Shown here: positions 1 through 8,399 of the stretch, piece by piece
Layout: each line of letters opens with the position of its first letter
Position numbering within the stretch: position 1 is the stretch's first letter
Assembly: GCA_036259875.1 (NCBI GenBank)
Contig: DATAAZ010000039.1
Location: 5,566 to 69,565 of the forward strand
Source of the DNA: DATAAZ01 sp036259875
Lineage (GTDB): Bacteria; Actinomycetota; Thermoleophilia; Gaiellales; Gaiellaceae
Length of the DNA: 64,000 nt
Direction: 5' to 3'
Made by a program: the position numbers and the translations under genes
Notes under the pieces: model-generated
What the model was told of the DNA's origin: nothing
The model's database searches: none
The model's input: only the letters and a program-made list of their open reading frames with translations

Positions 1-2071
1 CGGGCGGCGGACTCTCCGCATCCGGAAGGTGAAGGGCGATCCCGTCGTCAGACCAGATCGAGCTCACCTCGAGCCCGAGCGCGTCACGCAGGCGGGTGGC
101 GAGCGCGAGCGACCACGGCGCGTGCACGCGGGCGCCAAACGGCGTCAGGATGCAGACGCGCCAGTCGCCGATCTCGTCGCGGAAACGCTCGACGACGACC
201 GTTCGGTCGGACGGGAGGGCGCCTGTCGCCGCCTCCTGCTCACGAAGGAACGTGATGAGGTTGCGAGCAGCCAGATCGTCGAGCGCGTGCTGGTCCCGCA
301 GCCGCGTAGCCGCCCGCTCGTCGTCGAGCGCGGCGAGCTCGCGCGCGGCGCGGCCGATCGCCTCGCCGAGCTCGTAAGGACGGCCGAGTCCCTCGCCCTT
401 CCAGAACGGGACGGCACCGGGAATGCCGGGCGCCGGCGAGACGAGCACCCGGTCGCGCGTGATCTCCTCGATCCGCCACGTCGAGGCGCCGAGCAGAAAC
501 GTCTGGCCCGCACGCGCCTCGTAGACCATCTCCTCGTCAAGCTCGCCGACCCGGCCGCCCCCGTCCACCAGGTAGACGCCAAAGAGCCCGCGGTCCGGGA
601 TCGTGCCCGCGTTCGTCACCGCGAGTCGCCGCGCGCCCTCGCGCCCGCGCACGAGCCCGCGGACGCGATCCCACGTGATGCGCGGCCGCAACTCGGCGAA
701 CTCCTCGGACGGGTAACGGCCGGCGAGCATGTCGAGCACGTTCTCAAGCTGCTGGCGGGAGAGATCGCGGAACGGGTACGCCCGCCGGACGAGCTCGTGG
801 AGCTCGTCGACCGCGATCTCCTCCTGCGACGCGATCCCCACGACCTGCTGGGCGAGTACGTCGAGCGGGTTGCGCGGGATCCGCGTCTCCTCGATCAGCC
901 CCGCGTGCATCCGCTCCACCACGACCGCGCACTCGAGCAGGTCGGCGCGGTACTTCGGGAAGATCCGGCCCTTCGACGGCTCGTTCAGCCGGTGGCCGGC
1001 GCGGCCGATCCGCTGGAGCCCGGTCGCGACGGCCTTCGGCGACTCCACCTGCACCACGAGGTCGACGGCGCCCATGTCGATCCCGAGCTCGAGCGAGGAG
1101 GTGGCGACGAGGCAGGGAACGGCGCCGCGCTTCAGGAGCTCCTCGACCTCGAGCCGCTGCTCGCGCGCGAGCGAGCCATGGTGCGCCCGCGCCACCTCTC
1201 GGTCGGCCAGCTCGTTCAGGCGAAGCGCGAGCCGCTCGGCGAGCCGGCGGTTGTTCACGAAGACGATTGTCGAGCGGTGCGCCTCGACAAGCTCGAGCAG
1301 CTTCGGGTAGATCGACGGCCAGATCGACCGCCCGCCTCCCTCCGCGCCCGTCCCGAGCACGTCGGAATGGCGCGTCTCGGCGCCCGGCTCCCGCATGTCC
1401 TCGAGCGGGACGACGACCTCGAGGTCGAGCTCCTTCCGGCGGCCGGCATCGACGAGCTCGATCGGGCGGCCGCCCGACACGAAGCGGCCGATCTCAGCGA
1501 GCGGGCGCTGCGTCGCCGAGAGCCCGACCCGCTGGAACGGCTCGCCTGTCAGCCGCTCGAGCCGCTCGACGCTCAGCGCGAGGTGCGCGCCGCGCTTCGT
1601 GCCCGCGAGGGCGTGCACCTCGTCCAGCACGAGGAACCGAACCCCGGTCAGAATCTCTCGCGCGCGCGACGTCAGGAGGAGGAAGAGCGACTCGGGCGTG
1701 GTGATGAGGACGTCCGGCGGCGTGCGCTGCATCTGCGCCCGCTCCTTCGGCGACGTGTCGCCCGTCCGGACGGCGACCGCGAGAGGCGAGCCGATTCCGG
1801 CAAGCGGGCCGCGAAGGTTCCGCTCGACGTCGTAGTTCAGCGCCTTCAGGGGGCTCACGTAGAGCACCTGCGTCCCGTCGCCGGCCCGCGCCTGGTCGAG
1901 CGCCCAGAGGAACGCGGCGAGCGTCTTGCCCGACCCCGTTGGCGCCTGGATGAGCGTGTGCGAGCCGGACGCGATCGCCGGCCATCCGCGTGCCTGCGCG
2001 GGCGTCGGCGCGTCGAACGTCCTCTCGAACCAGTCGCGGACGGAGGAGCTGAAGGACGAGAGCGGGTCCAC
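1..2071 (-). CDS. lhr: Lhr-type DEAD/DEAH ATP-dependent helicase, C-terminus cut by window edge
   Basis: Superfamily 2 nucleic-acid helicase of the Lhr group, expected to translocate on single strands during DNA repair or RNA remodelling in the cytoplasm. Translating the minus strand from the GTG at 2071 gives a Walker A APTGSGKT near residue 40, then TPESLF, a DEVH Walker B box and the SATQRP motif, followed by the second RecA lobe (IVFVNNRR, ATSSLELGIDMG, QRIGRAGHR). The order and spacing match Lhr, and the sequence after the helicase core (with ITWDRVRG and GARVHAPW stretches) matches the Lhr winged-helix and core-C regions. The reading frame is open to position 1, so the end is missing. 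Its upstream neighbour on the same strand is the carboxypeptidase. Identity is secure; the in vivo substrate is not. Confidence 0.93.
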   Translation of the reverse strand, partial: MDPLSSFSSSVRDWFERTFDAPTPAQARGWPAIASGSHTLIQAPTGSGKTLAAFLWALDQARAGDGTQVLYVSPLKALNYDVERNLRGPLAGIGSPLAVAVRTGDTSPKERAQMQRTPPDVLITTPESLFLLLTSRAREILTGVRFLVLDEVHALAGTKRGAHLALSVERLERLTGEPFQRVGLSATQRPLAEIGRFVSGGRPIELVDAGRRKELDLEVVVPLEDMREPGAETRHSDVLGTGAEGGGRSIWPSIYPKLLELVEAHRSTIVFVNNRRLAERLALRLNELADREVARAHHGSLAREQRLEVEELLKRGAVPCLVATSSLELGIDMGAVDLVVQVESPKAVATGLQRIGRAGHRLNEPSKGRIFPKYRADLLECAVVVERMHAGLIEETRIPRNPLDVLAQQVVGIASQEEIAVDELHELVRRAYPFRDLSRQQLENVLDMLAGRYPSEEFAELRPRITWDRVRGLVRGREGARRLAVTNAGTIPDRGLFGVYLVDGGGRVGELDEEMVYEARAGQTFLLGASTWRIEEITRDRVLVSPAPGIPGAVPFWKGEGLGRPYELGEAIGRAARELAALDDERAATRLRDQHALDDLAARNLITFLREQEAATGALPSDRTVVVERFRDEIGDWRVCILTPFGARVHAPWSLALATRLRDALGLEVSSIWSDDGIALHLPDAESPPP

Positions 2072-2143
2072 GACCGGAGGCTACCGAGCCGACGGCGCCG
2101 CGGGCCGCGCTCGCGCGAGCGCGGCCGGCGGCGCGGCTTCGTG

Positions 2144-2343
2144 TTAGCTAGGCCGACTGGTGCGCACCGGCCCGCCCGTCACCGCCGCGGCCACCCGGGC
2201 GCGCGCCGCCGGCCGCACGCGCACGCGCGCGCGGCACGTCGCCATGTTCGGCCCGGACGCGGTAACCCTGATCCTGCCGGCCCGGCTCGGCCGGACCCGG
2301 ACGACCGTCGCCCCGAACGCGTCCGCCCTCACGTTCCGCCGGA
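2144..2343 (-). pseudogene. Frame-displaced C-terminal Ig-like tail of the M14 carboxypeptidase
   Basis: Reading past the carboxypeptidase stop in the frame reached by adding one base to the run of five C (plus strand 2344-2348) gives a tail that runs to a stop at 2144. It contains VVRVRPSRAGRIRVTASGPN and then MATCRARVRVRP. That pattern, a beta-strand repeat followed by a Pro-Asn-Met...Cys motif, is typical of C-terminal Ig-like stalk domains on secreted actinobacterial proteins. None of the alternative frames is protein-like here. Either the consensus lost one base in a homopolymer, or the gene has a real frameshift that removes the stalk. What is seen is the coding-like continuation; which cause applies cannot be told from sequence. 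Confidence 0.7.
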
Positions 2344-5300
2344 CCCCCGCGCCGCGAGCGAGCAGCTGAGGAGCACCGTGAACCGGGTCGAGGCGGGCGT
2401 CGCCTCGACGTTCCCACCGACGGTCGTGGCCCTCGAGAGCACGACGTAGTCTCCGGCGGAGGGGAACTTCCGTGGCGAGAACGCGTAGAACCAGTTCGTG
2501 GTTCCCGCCGCGTCGAAGTACGCCGGCGTCGGCGCGGGGAACGCGGAGCCGTTCCACCAGAGACCCGTGCGGACGCGCTGGACCGCGACCTGCACCTTCT
2601 CGATCGCGGGTCCCGGGGCGCCCGAGGCGGTCCCGCAGAAGCCGGCGCCGGCGGGGCAGCCCCTCGAGAAGCGGGCGGCGACGTAGCGCCGGTTCTCCGT
2701 CGGGAACGTGACGTCCGAGTCGGCCTCGTCGGTCAGCGTCGACCAGAGCGCAGCCTGCCCGACGAGCGTCCACTCGCGCTCGGCGTCCTGACGCGAGAAC
2801 GGGTTGACCGCCAGGCCCATGTAGCGGCTGCCCGCCGTCGTCGTCCCGTGCACGAGCACCGGCGCGTTCGCGACCGCCGGATCGCGCTCCCGCCAGAGGC
2901 CCGCAACCCACATGCTGCTCGTCGACTCGAGGTAGCGGCCGTCCACGACCGCGCCGCTCGGAACGGTCGAGAAGTACGTCACGTCGGACGGGAGGTAGAT
3001 CGTGTCCTGCGCGGGGTAGCCGCCGCTGATCGGGCTCGCCGATCCGCCGACGTTCCGCCACAGCGCGATCCCGCCACCGGCGGCGTCGAGGCCGCGCGCG
3101 AACGCGTCCACGAGGCCGGCGTCGACCATGAACGTGAAGTTGGTCGCCGAGACGCCGGTGCCGATGTATCCGCCGCCGCGCGCGAAGAACGCGCCGAGGC
3201 GGCCCCGCGCCGTCGCTTCCGCGGCGGTCGGGTACGACTGGCCGGTGTTGTAGATGACGTCGAACCCCGCGAGCGGGTCGGTCGGCGCGTTCTGGAGCGA
3301 GTTCGGGCCCGTCACGGTCGAGACGAACCCGACGTTCGCCCCGAAGATCGCCCTGAGCGACTGGGACTGGTCGGTCTCGGACGGCGTCGCCGTGTTGACG
3401 AGGATCGCGATCCGCGGCGCCTTCTCGACCTGCGAGGTCGGCGGCTTCGCTGATCCGATGTTCCGCTCGAACCAGATACCGGCCGCAGCGCCGGCCGTCT
3501 CGAGCGCGGCACGCGTGGCGCTGTCGTTCGGGAAGATGAGCGTCCCCGCGGGCATGGAGCCGCCGGTCGTGCTCGTGAACGGCGACTCCGCCAGCTCGCC
3601 GTAAACGCCCGCGCGAAGCAGAGCGAGGATCGCCCTGAGCTCGGCGGGGCCCCGAACCGTCACGGAGTACCAGTCCGAGCGTGCCGCGGCGCCGCCCCGG
3701 ATCCCGCCCGACATGGCGGCCGGGGCCGTAATCGGGGTTGTCGCGGGCGCGAACGGCGCCTCGCGCGGAACCTCGACCACGTCGGCGCCCCAGAGGAGAC
3801 CGTGACTCCACGCGCCCGGCGGCGCGTAGAGCTGCGTGATCCGGCCGGAGACGTCCTGGCCCGCGCTGAGCGCCGTCAGCGCAAGGCCGCGAAGGGCCTG
3901 GCTCATGAACACGACGTACGAGCCGGCGGGATAGGTCGTGCCGCCGAACGTGAACGCCGCGCTCGCGCGGGTCACCTTGATCCCGTTGTCGAGGAGCCAC
4001 TGGACGAGACGGTTGGCCTCGGCGTCGGAGCGCTGCCCCGCCCCCTCGAACGGGATGACGTAGGCGCGTGGGTACGGAACCATCCAGTTGTGCTGGTCCT
4101 CCGTGAATCCGCGGCTCGCGATCAGGGGATCGGTGCAGCAAGGCGGCCGCTCTGCGTCCGTGGCGCCGCGTCGGTAGATCTCGAGCTGGTCGTGCATCAT
4201 CGGGTTCTTGTTGTCGATCCAGAAGTCCATCGACGAGTAGAAGACGACGTACTGCGCCTTCTTGGATCCGAGGCGCCCCTCGCCGCCGCAACCGCCCGTC
4301 AAGGCCGTCGAGCTGCACATCTCCACGGTCGAGGCGTCGTGGCCGAGTAGCGAGATGTACGTCTGGGTGTAGAAGGGGCCCCAGTCGTCCCAGCCCTCGG
4401 CGGTGGCGGGGCCCGGCATCGTGACGCCGTCCTCGCAGGGGCCGCCCGGCGTGGGCGGCTCATCCGCTTCGGGGCACCAGTCGTTGACCGGTCGCGTGAC
4501 GCGGTAGCCGAGGTTCCCCGGCGTCGCGGAGCCCGGGAGCCCCGGGATCGCGTTCACGTCCTCCTCGTTCGCGTCGACTCGGCGCTGGTTCCACCTGAGG
4601 AAGACGTCGTACTCGATGCCGGGGTTGTGCGGCTTCGTCAGCGCGTCGATCAGCGTCGGATTCACGTATCCGTGGAGGGCGAGCCCGACGGTCGAAAGCC
4701 ACGCCTGCTGGACGCGGACGTTCGCCCGGATCTCGGGCTGCGACTGCACGAGCAGGTCACGGTTCATGTCGAAGCCGTTCGCGTTCGCACGCGTGCCCGC
4801 GAGCCGTCCGTCCGGGTTCTGGCTCGGAATGACGATCAGGATGACGTTGTCGAGAATCTTGTCGACGAGGGCGTTCGCGCCGCGCGGCGTCGTCACGAGG
4901 TCGCGGAGCGCCTGCATGATCGCGTCTGCGCCCTCTTCCTCGTTCCCGTGGATGTTCGCCTCGATGAAGACGGGCATCTTGACCTCGTTGCCCCACGAAG
5001 CGAGCTGGGCCTGAGCAGCAGCGGGGTTCTCGAGCTCGACGGCGCGGAGCTGCTGCCAGCGCTGGTAGTCGCGCTGCTGCGCAGCCGTCTCGAGCGCGTT
5101 CACGACGACCGCGTAGAGCGGGCGCCCGCCTGCTGACTGGCCGATCACCGAGTACGTCATCCGCTGCGGGACACCCGCCGCGGCGGCCTCGGCCTGGAAT
5201 TTCTGGAGAGAGCACTCGATCGCCTCGTACGGGATCAGGGCGAGTGGAGGTCCTTGCTGCAGCGCGATGTTCGAGCCAGGCGCGGCGTTCGCGCACCACG

Positions 5301-5460
5301 GCTCGCCGTAGGTCGGGCCGAGACCCGGTGAGATCGGCGTGCCGTCCCACGGCGGCACGGCGAGCGCCTGCGAGGCGCCCACCAGGGCGACAGCTGCGGC
5401 CACCATGACACCCGCGAGCCATCCGCGGCCCCTCGTCCTCGTTCCGGGTCGTCCCCGCAT
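2329..5460 (-). CDS. Secreted M14-family zinc carboxypeptidase, C-terminal domain out of frame
   Basis: Predicted exported metallocarboxypeptidase that trims peptides outside the cell. Residues 1-34 form a signal peptide (Arg-rich start, hydrophobic core, QALA cut site). The catalytic domain has the zinc ligands of M14 enzymes in NIHGNEEEG (His171, Glu174) and a later His263 in LHGYVN, with the FDMNRD substrate-binding segment between them. A domain around residues 690-860 (ARIAILVNTATP, ARGGGYIGTG, GGIALWRN) resembles glutamine-amidotransferase-like folds often found behind M14 domains. The frame stops after 1043 residues with SLAARGSGGT, just after a run of five G on the coding strand. The next frame continues as a plausible Ig-like tail (see the entry at 2144-2343), so the true product was probably about 65 residues longer. 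Confidence 0.9.
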   Translation of the reverse strand: MRGRPGTRTRGRGWLAGVMVAAAVALVGASQALAVPPWDGTPISPGLGPTYGEPWCANAAPGSNIALQQGPPLALIPYEAIECSLQKFQAEAAAAGVPQRMTYSVIGQSAGGRPLYAVVVNALETAAQQRDYQRWQQLRAVELENPAAAQAQLASWGNEVKMPVFIEANIHGNEEEGADAIMQALRDLVTTPRGANALVDKILDNVILIVIPSQNPDGRLAGTRANANGFDMNRDLLVQSQPEIRANVRVQQAWLSTVGLALHGYVNPTLIDALTKPHNPGIEYDVFLRWNQRRVDANEEDVNAIPGLPGSATPGNLGYRVTRPVNDWCPEADEPPTPGGPCEDGVTMPGPATAEGWDDWGPFYTQTYISLLGHDASTVEMCSSTALTGGCGGEGRLGSKKAQYVVFYSSMDFWIDNKNPMMHDQLEIYRRGATDAERPPCCTDPLIASRGFTEDQHNWMVPYPRAYVIPFEGAGQRSDAEANRLVQWLLDNGIKVTRASAAFTFGGTTYPAGSYVVFMSQALRGLALTALSAGQDVSGRITQLYAPPGAWSHGLLWGADVVEVPREAPFAPATTPITAPAAMSGGIRGGAAARSDWYSVTVRGPAELRAILALLRAGVYGELAESPFTSTTGGSMPAGTLIFPNDSATRAALETAGAAAGIWFERNIGSAKPPTSQVEKAPRIAILVNTATPSETDQSQSLRAIFGANVGFVSTVTGPNSLQNAPTDPLAGFDVIYNTGQSYPTAAEATARGRLGAFFARGGGYIGTGVSATNFTFMVDAGLVDAFARGLDAAGGGIALWRNVGGSASPISGGYPAQDTIYLPSDVTYFSTVPSGAVVDGRYLESTSSMWVAGLWRERDPAVANAPVLVHGTTTAGSRYMGLAVNPFSRQDAEREWTLVGQAALWSTLTDEADSDVTFPTENRRYVAARFSRGCPAGAGFCGTASGAPGPAIEKVQVAVQRVRTGLWWNGSAFPAPTPAYFDAAGTTNWFYAFSPRKFPSAGDYVVLSRATTVGGNVEATPASTRFTVLLSCSLAARGSGGT

Positions 5461-5553
5461 CGGGTCCCCTCCCGCTCTCGCCCTCTCCCACCCCTCGGAA
5501 GACCGCCCGACCGAGCGCCCCGCGCACCGACCCGTTTTGACCCCGAGGGGACC

Positions 5554-5570
5554 GCGCCGCTCTGCGGCGC
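5554..5570. other. Perfect 7-bp GC hairpin in divergent upstream region
   Basis: GCGCCGC and GCGGCGC flank a TCT loop between the carboxypeptidase (start 5460, minus) and the lipoprotein (start 5664, plus). No T-run follows on either strand, so it is not a classic terminator. It could be a leader hairpin of the carboxypeptidase transcript or a regulator site. The rest of the 203-bp gap shows nothing else that can be supported. Confidence 0.35.
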
Positions 5571-5663
5571 CGCGCGATCATATGGACCCAATCGCGCCGA
5601 GTTCAAGACCGCACGAGGGTCGTTCGACGCCCGTTCCCCTTCTCTAAGCTGATCGCCCGGGCG

Positions 5664-6176
5664 ATGTCCAAGAAGCCCGTCGCAGCCGCCCTCACCGCGC
5701 TTCTCGCGCTCACGCTTCTCGCCGCCTGCGGCGGGGGCAGCAACGGGGGCGCGACGGCCGACGCGACGACCCACACCGGCGACCACGAGGAGACGACGGC
5801 GGCCGGGGAAACGACGGGGGCGGACGACGGCGGAGGCGGAGGCGGCCGGGAGATCACGGTCGAGGTCGTCGAGCTGAACGGCTCCGGGCAGCGCGGCCGG
5901 GCGACGCTCACCGAGCTGGCGGGCGGCACGCACGTGCTGGTCGAGCTTCGCGGAAGGCAGGTCGGCCCGCAGTCGGCGGATATCCGGCCGGGGTCATGCG
6001 AGCAACCGAGCCCGGAGCCGCGCTTCCGCCTCCAGAACCTGAGCGGCGGGCGCGGGGAGACGCACCTCCAGGTCGCGCTGGACGAGCTGATCTCGGCCGA
6101 GTACGTCATCCTCGTCCAGCGCTCGACGACGGCCGCGCGCGCGCACGCCGCCTGCGGCTACCTCGCCGCGCTGTGA
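5664..6176 (+). CDS. Lipoprotein with CHRD/SOD-like beta domain
   Basis: Small exported lipoprotein of unknown function. The N-terminus has a Lys pair, a hydrophobic stretch and the lipobox LAAC, so Cys22 should carry the lipid anchor. A low-complexity Thr/Gly/Glu/Asp linker (about residues 23-66) leads to a compact domain beginning ITVEVVELNGSGQRGRATL. The features NGSGQ.G.A.L, a central PGSC and a C-terminal EYVILVQ strand are those of CHRD or Cu/Zn-superoxide-dismutase-like beta folds used by surface proteins, but the His ligands of active SOD are absent. Two further Cys residues (in RPGSC and HAACGY) could form a disulfide. It stands alone, convergent with the acyl-CoA dehydrogenase. The domain assignment is an inference from pattern, not certain. 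Confidence 0.8.
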   Translation: MSKKPVAAALTALLALTLLAACGGGSNGGATADATTHTGDHEETTAAGETTGADDGGGGGGREITVEVVELNGSGQRGRATLTELAGGTHVLVELRGRQVGPQSADIRPGSCEQPSPEPRFRLQNLSGGRGETHLQVALDELISAEYVILVQRSTTAARAHAACGYLAAL

Positions 6177-6202
6177 CGCCTCCTCGCGGGTGAACGCTCG
6201 AG

Positions 6203-7381
6203 CTAGACGACCGCGAGCGCGGACACGCGAAGCTCGCGCACCATCTCGCGGGCAATCACGAGCCGCTGGATCTCGTTCGTGCCCTCGTAGATCTGCGTGA
6301 TCTTCGCGTCGCGCATCATCCGCTCGACGGGGTACTCCTTGATGTAGCCGTAGCCGCCGAGGATCTGAACGGCTTCCGTCGTAACCCACATCGCCGTGTC
6401 GGAGCAGAAGAGCTTCGCCTGTGCGGATGCCTTCGTGAGCCCCGGCCCGTCGACCCCGTCGTCCGCCATCCGGCCGAAGCGGTAGAGAAGCCCGCGGGCC
6501 GCCTCGCAGGCCGTCTCCATGTCGGCGAGCTTCGCCGCCACCAGCTGGTGCTCGGCGATCGGCTTCCCCATCGTCTCGCGGCTCTTCGCGTACTCGAGCG
6601 CGTAATCCGTCGCGCCCTGCGCGATGCCGAGCGCCTGCGCGGCGATCCCGGGGCGCGAGCGGTCCAGCACGCGCATGGCGATCCGAAACCCCTCCCCCTC
6701 CTCGCCGACGAGGTTGTCCGCCGGGACGCGGCAATCGTCGAAGAAGACCTCCCCGGTCGTGGAACCCTTGATTCCGAGCTTCGGCTCGATCCGCCCGACC
6801 GCGAAGCCGGGCGCCTCGGGCTCGACCACGAAGCAGGAGATGCCGGAGTGGCCCGCCGCGGGATCGGTCCTGGCGAACACGGTGTAGAGGCCGGCGACGC
6901 CCGCGTTCGTGATGAAGCGCTTGCCGCCGTTCAGGACGTACTCGTCCCCCTCGCGACGCGCGGCCGTTCGCATCGCCGCCGAGTCGGAACCCGAGCTCGG
7001 CTCGGTAAGCGCGTAGGCGGCGAGCCACTCGCCGCTGGCGAGGCGCGGCAGCCAGCGCTCCTGCTGCTCCTCGGTCCCGGCGACCTTGAGCGCGAGAGCG
7101 CCGAGCTCCTGCACCGCGAGGATGAGCCCCGTCGTCGCGCACGCCTTCGCGATCTCCTCGATCGCGACGAGGAGCGTGAGGGTGCCCGTGCCCGTACCGC
7201 CGTGGCGCTCGTCGAAGGGAAGCGCGAGGATCTCGTGCTCGCGGAAGAGCTCGACCATGTCCCAGGGGAACTCGGCCGACTCGTCGATCTCTGCGGCGCG
7301 CGGCGCGACCCGCTCCCGGGCGAGCGTGCGGACGAGATCGCGGATCTCGCGCTGCTCGTCGGTTAGGGGGTCATACGGCAC
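6203..7381 (-). CDS. Acyl-CoA dehydrogenase
   Basis: FAD-dependent alpha,beta-dehydrogenation of acyl-CoA thioesters in fatty-acid or branched-chain amino-acid breakdown, passing electrons to ETF. The 392-residue length is normal for the family. Signatures are the FAD/substrate-binding AYALTEPSSGSD, the middle beta-domain FFDDCRVPADN, and the C-terminal LGGYGYIKEYPVERMMRDAK followed by YEGTNEIQR, where the Glu of YEGT is the catalytic base of short/medium-chain enzymes. The start is a GTG at 7381. A TACAAT box lies 8 nt before it and no Shine-Dalgarno is visible, so the mRNA is probably leaderless. It is a single-gene unit; chain-length preference cannot be told. Confidence 0.95.
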   Translation of the reverse strand: MPYDPLTDEQREIRDLVRTLARERVAPRAAEIDESAEFPWDMVELFREHEILALPFDERHGGTGTGTLTLLVAIEEIAKACATTGLILAVQELGALALKVAGTEEQQERWLPRLASGEWLAAYALTEPSSGSDSAAMRTAARREGDEYVLNGGKRFITNAGVAGLYTVFARTDPAAGHSGISCFVVEPEAPGFAVGRIEPKLGIKGSTTGEVFFDDCRVPADNLVGEEGEGFRIAMRVLDRSRPGIAAQALGIAQGATDYALEYAKSRETMGKPIAEHQLVAAKLADMETACEAARGLLYRFGRMADDGVDGPGLTKASAQAKLFCSDTAMWVTTEAVQILGGYGYIKEYPVERMMRDAKITQIYEGTNEIQRLVIAREMVRELRVSALAVV

Positions 7382-7389
7382 CGGCCGCG

Positions 7390-7395
7390 ATTGTA
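7390..7395 (-). promoter_or_regulatory. -10 box TACAAT for leaderless acyl-CoA dehydrogenase mRNA
   Basis: Minus-strand TACAAT ends 8 nt before the GTG at 7381, so transcription would begin at or next to the start codon. No clear -35 is seen. The same box and geometry recur at 17961 and, with variants, elsewhere in the window. Confidence 0.6.
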
Positions 7396-7405
7396 AGGAC
7401 GCGTC

Positions 7406-8398
7406 CTAGCGCCAAAAGACGTCCGTGGCCCGGATCGGGAGGCGGACGGCGCGGACGGTCCGGCCGTCGATGCCGTCGGCAAGCTCGATGGCACGCGACC
7501 GCGCGATCGCGGTCCAGCGCTCATCCGGCGACCACGCGACCGAGGCGGCCGCGCCCGCGACCAGCCGCCACGTCCCGGAGCGATCGACGATGACGATCCC
7601 GGACGGCGTCCGTGCCGCGACGTACCGGCCGAGCGGGCTCGCCCGGAGGTCGGAAACCACCCCGACCCGTTGCGGCTCGCCGAGAAGCCGACGCCCACGG
7701 AAGACGGCGACGAAGTCCCCGACCTCCGCGACGCGAACGGCCGCGGCCACGCGGGCGGCGTCGAGCCAAGCGGCCGTGCGAATGACGACGCGCCCGCGCG
7801 GGATCCAGGAGAAGCGCTCGAGCGCGCGCGCGGCGTCGGCCCGCGAGGGGAGAACGCGCGAGCACGCGCGCGCGCACGGGTCACCTGCCGTGAGCATCCC
7901 GTCGCGCACGACCGTCAATCGGCCGTCCGGATGGAAGGACGGCGCGCAGCCTCGCACGCGGAGAAACGGCCCGCGCTCGACACCCGTCCCGATCATCCAC
8001 TTGACGGGGCGGGGGTCGACGCAGCGCGCCGCGTCGAAGCCCCCCGGCCCGGCGACCTCGTCGCCGAATCCCAGCGACCCTTCGGGCGAAACGGTGAACC
8101 GGCATGCGCGCTCGCGCGGTCCGCGAACCTCCTCGAGGGCGGGTAGCTCGAGCGCATGGATCGCACACTTGCTGTCGCTGTAGAGGAGCGTGCCCGTCAC
8201 GCCGGCTTCCTCGAGCTCGCGTCGCAGCGCGTCGAGTTCGCCGCTCGCGTCCAGGGGCACGGCGGCTGGGTCGACGCCATCACGAGGCGCCTGGGTCGAC
8301 TCGTCGCCCGCGCGATCCGAAAGCCCGTCGACGAGCGCGGCAACGCCGAGGAACACGAGGCCGGCGACGAGGAGCGGGGTGACGGCGCTTCCGCGCAC
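7406..8398 (-). CDS. Membrane-anchored beta-propeller-like protein, paralogue 2
   Basis: Function unknown. The GTG at 8398 is one base past the stop of the upstream paralogue and gives 330 residues, close to its 332. An N-terminal single span (VTPLLVAGLVFLGVAALVDG) precedes an extracytoplasmic domain with spaced propeller-like repeats: CRFTVSPEGSL, CAPSFHPDGRLTVV, SVAWSPDERWTAIA and a final AIELADG strand. Paired Cys residues near GCAPSF and CARACS could form disulfides. Ending (ATDVFWR) and internal order match the neighbour (ARDVAWR), so this is a tandem duplication. Proteins of this type often act as sensors or scaffolds outside the membrane; no enzyme motif is visible. Confidence 0.82.
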   Translation of the reverse strand: MRGSAVTPLLVAGLVFLGVAALVDGLSDRAGDESTQAPRDGVDPAAVPLDASGELDALRRELEEAGVTGTLLYSDSKCAIHALELPALEEVRGPRERACRFTVSPEGSLGFGDEVAGPGGFDAARCVDPRPVKWMIGTGVERGPFLRVRGCAPSFHPDGRLTVVRDGMLTAGDPCARACSRVLPSRADAARALERFSWIPRGRVVIRTAAWLDAARVAAAVRVAEVGDFVAVFRGRRLLGEPQRVGVVSDLRASPLGRYVAARTPSGIVIVDRSGTWRLVAGAAASVAWSPDERWTAIARSRAIELADGIDGRTVRAVRLPIRATDVFWR

Positions 8399-8399
8399 G

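Noticed and set aside
29..2449. An 806-codon open frame on the plus strand across the helicase region
   Set aside because: It is antisense to a complete set of Lhr helicase motifs, has Arg/Pro/Ala/Asp-heavy low-complexity content and no recognisable domain. Long antisense frames are expected at this GC content.
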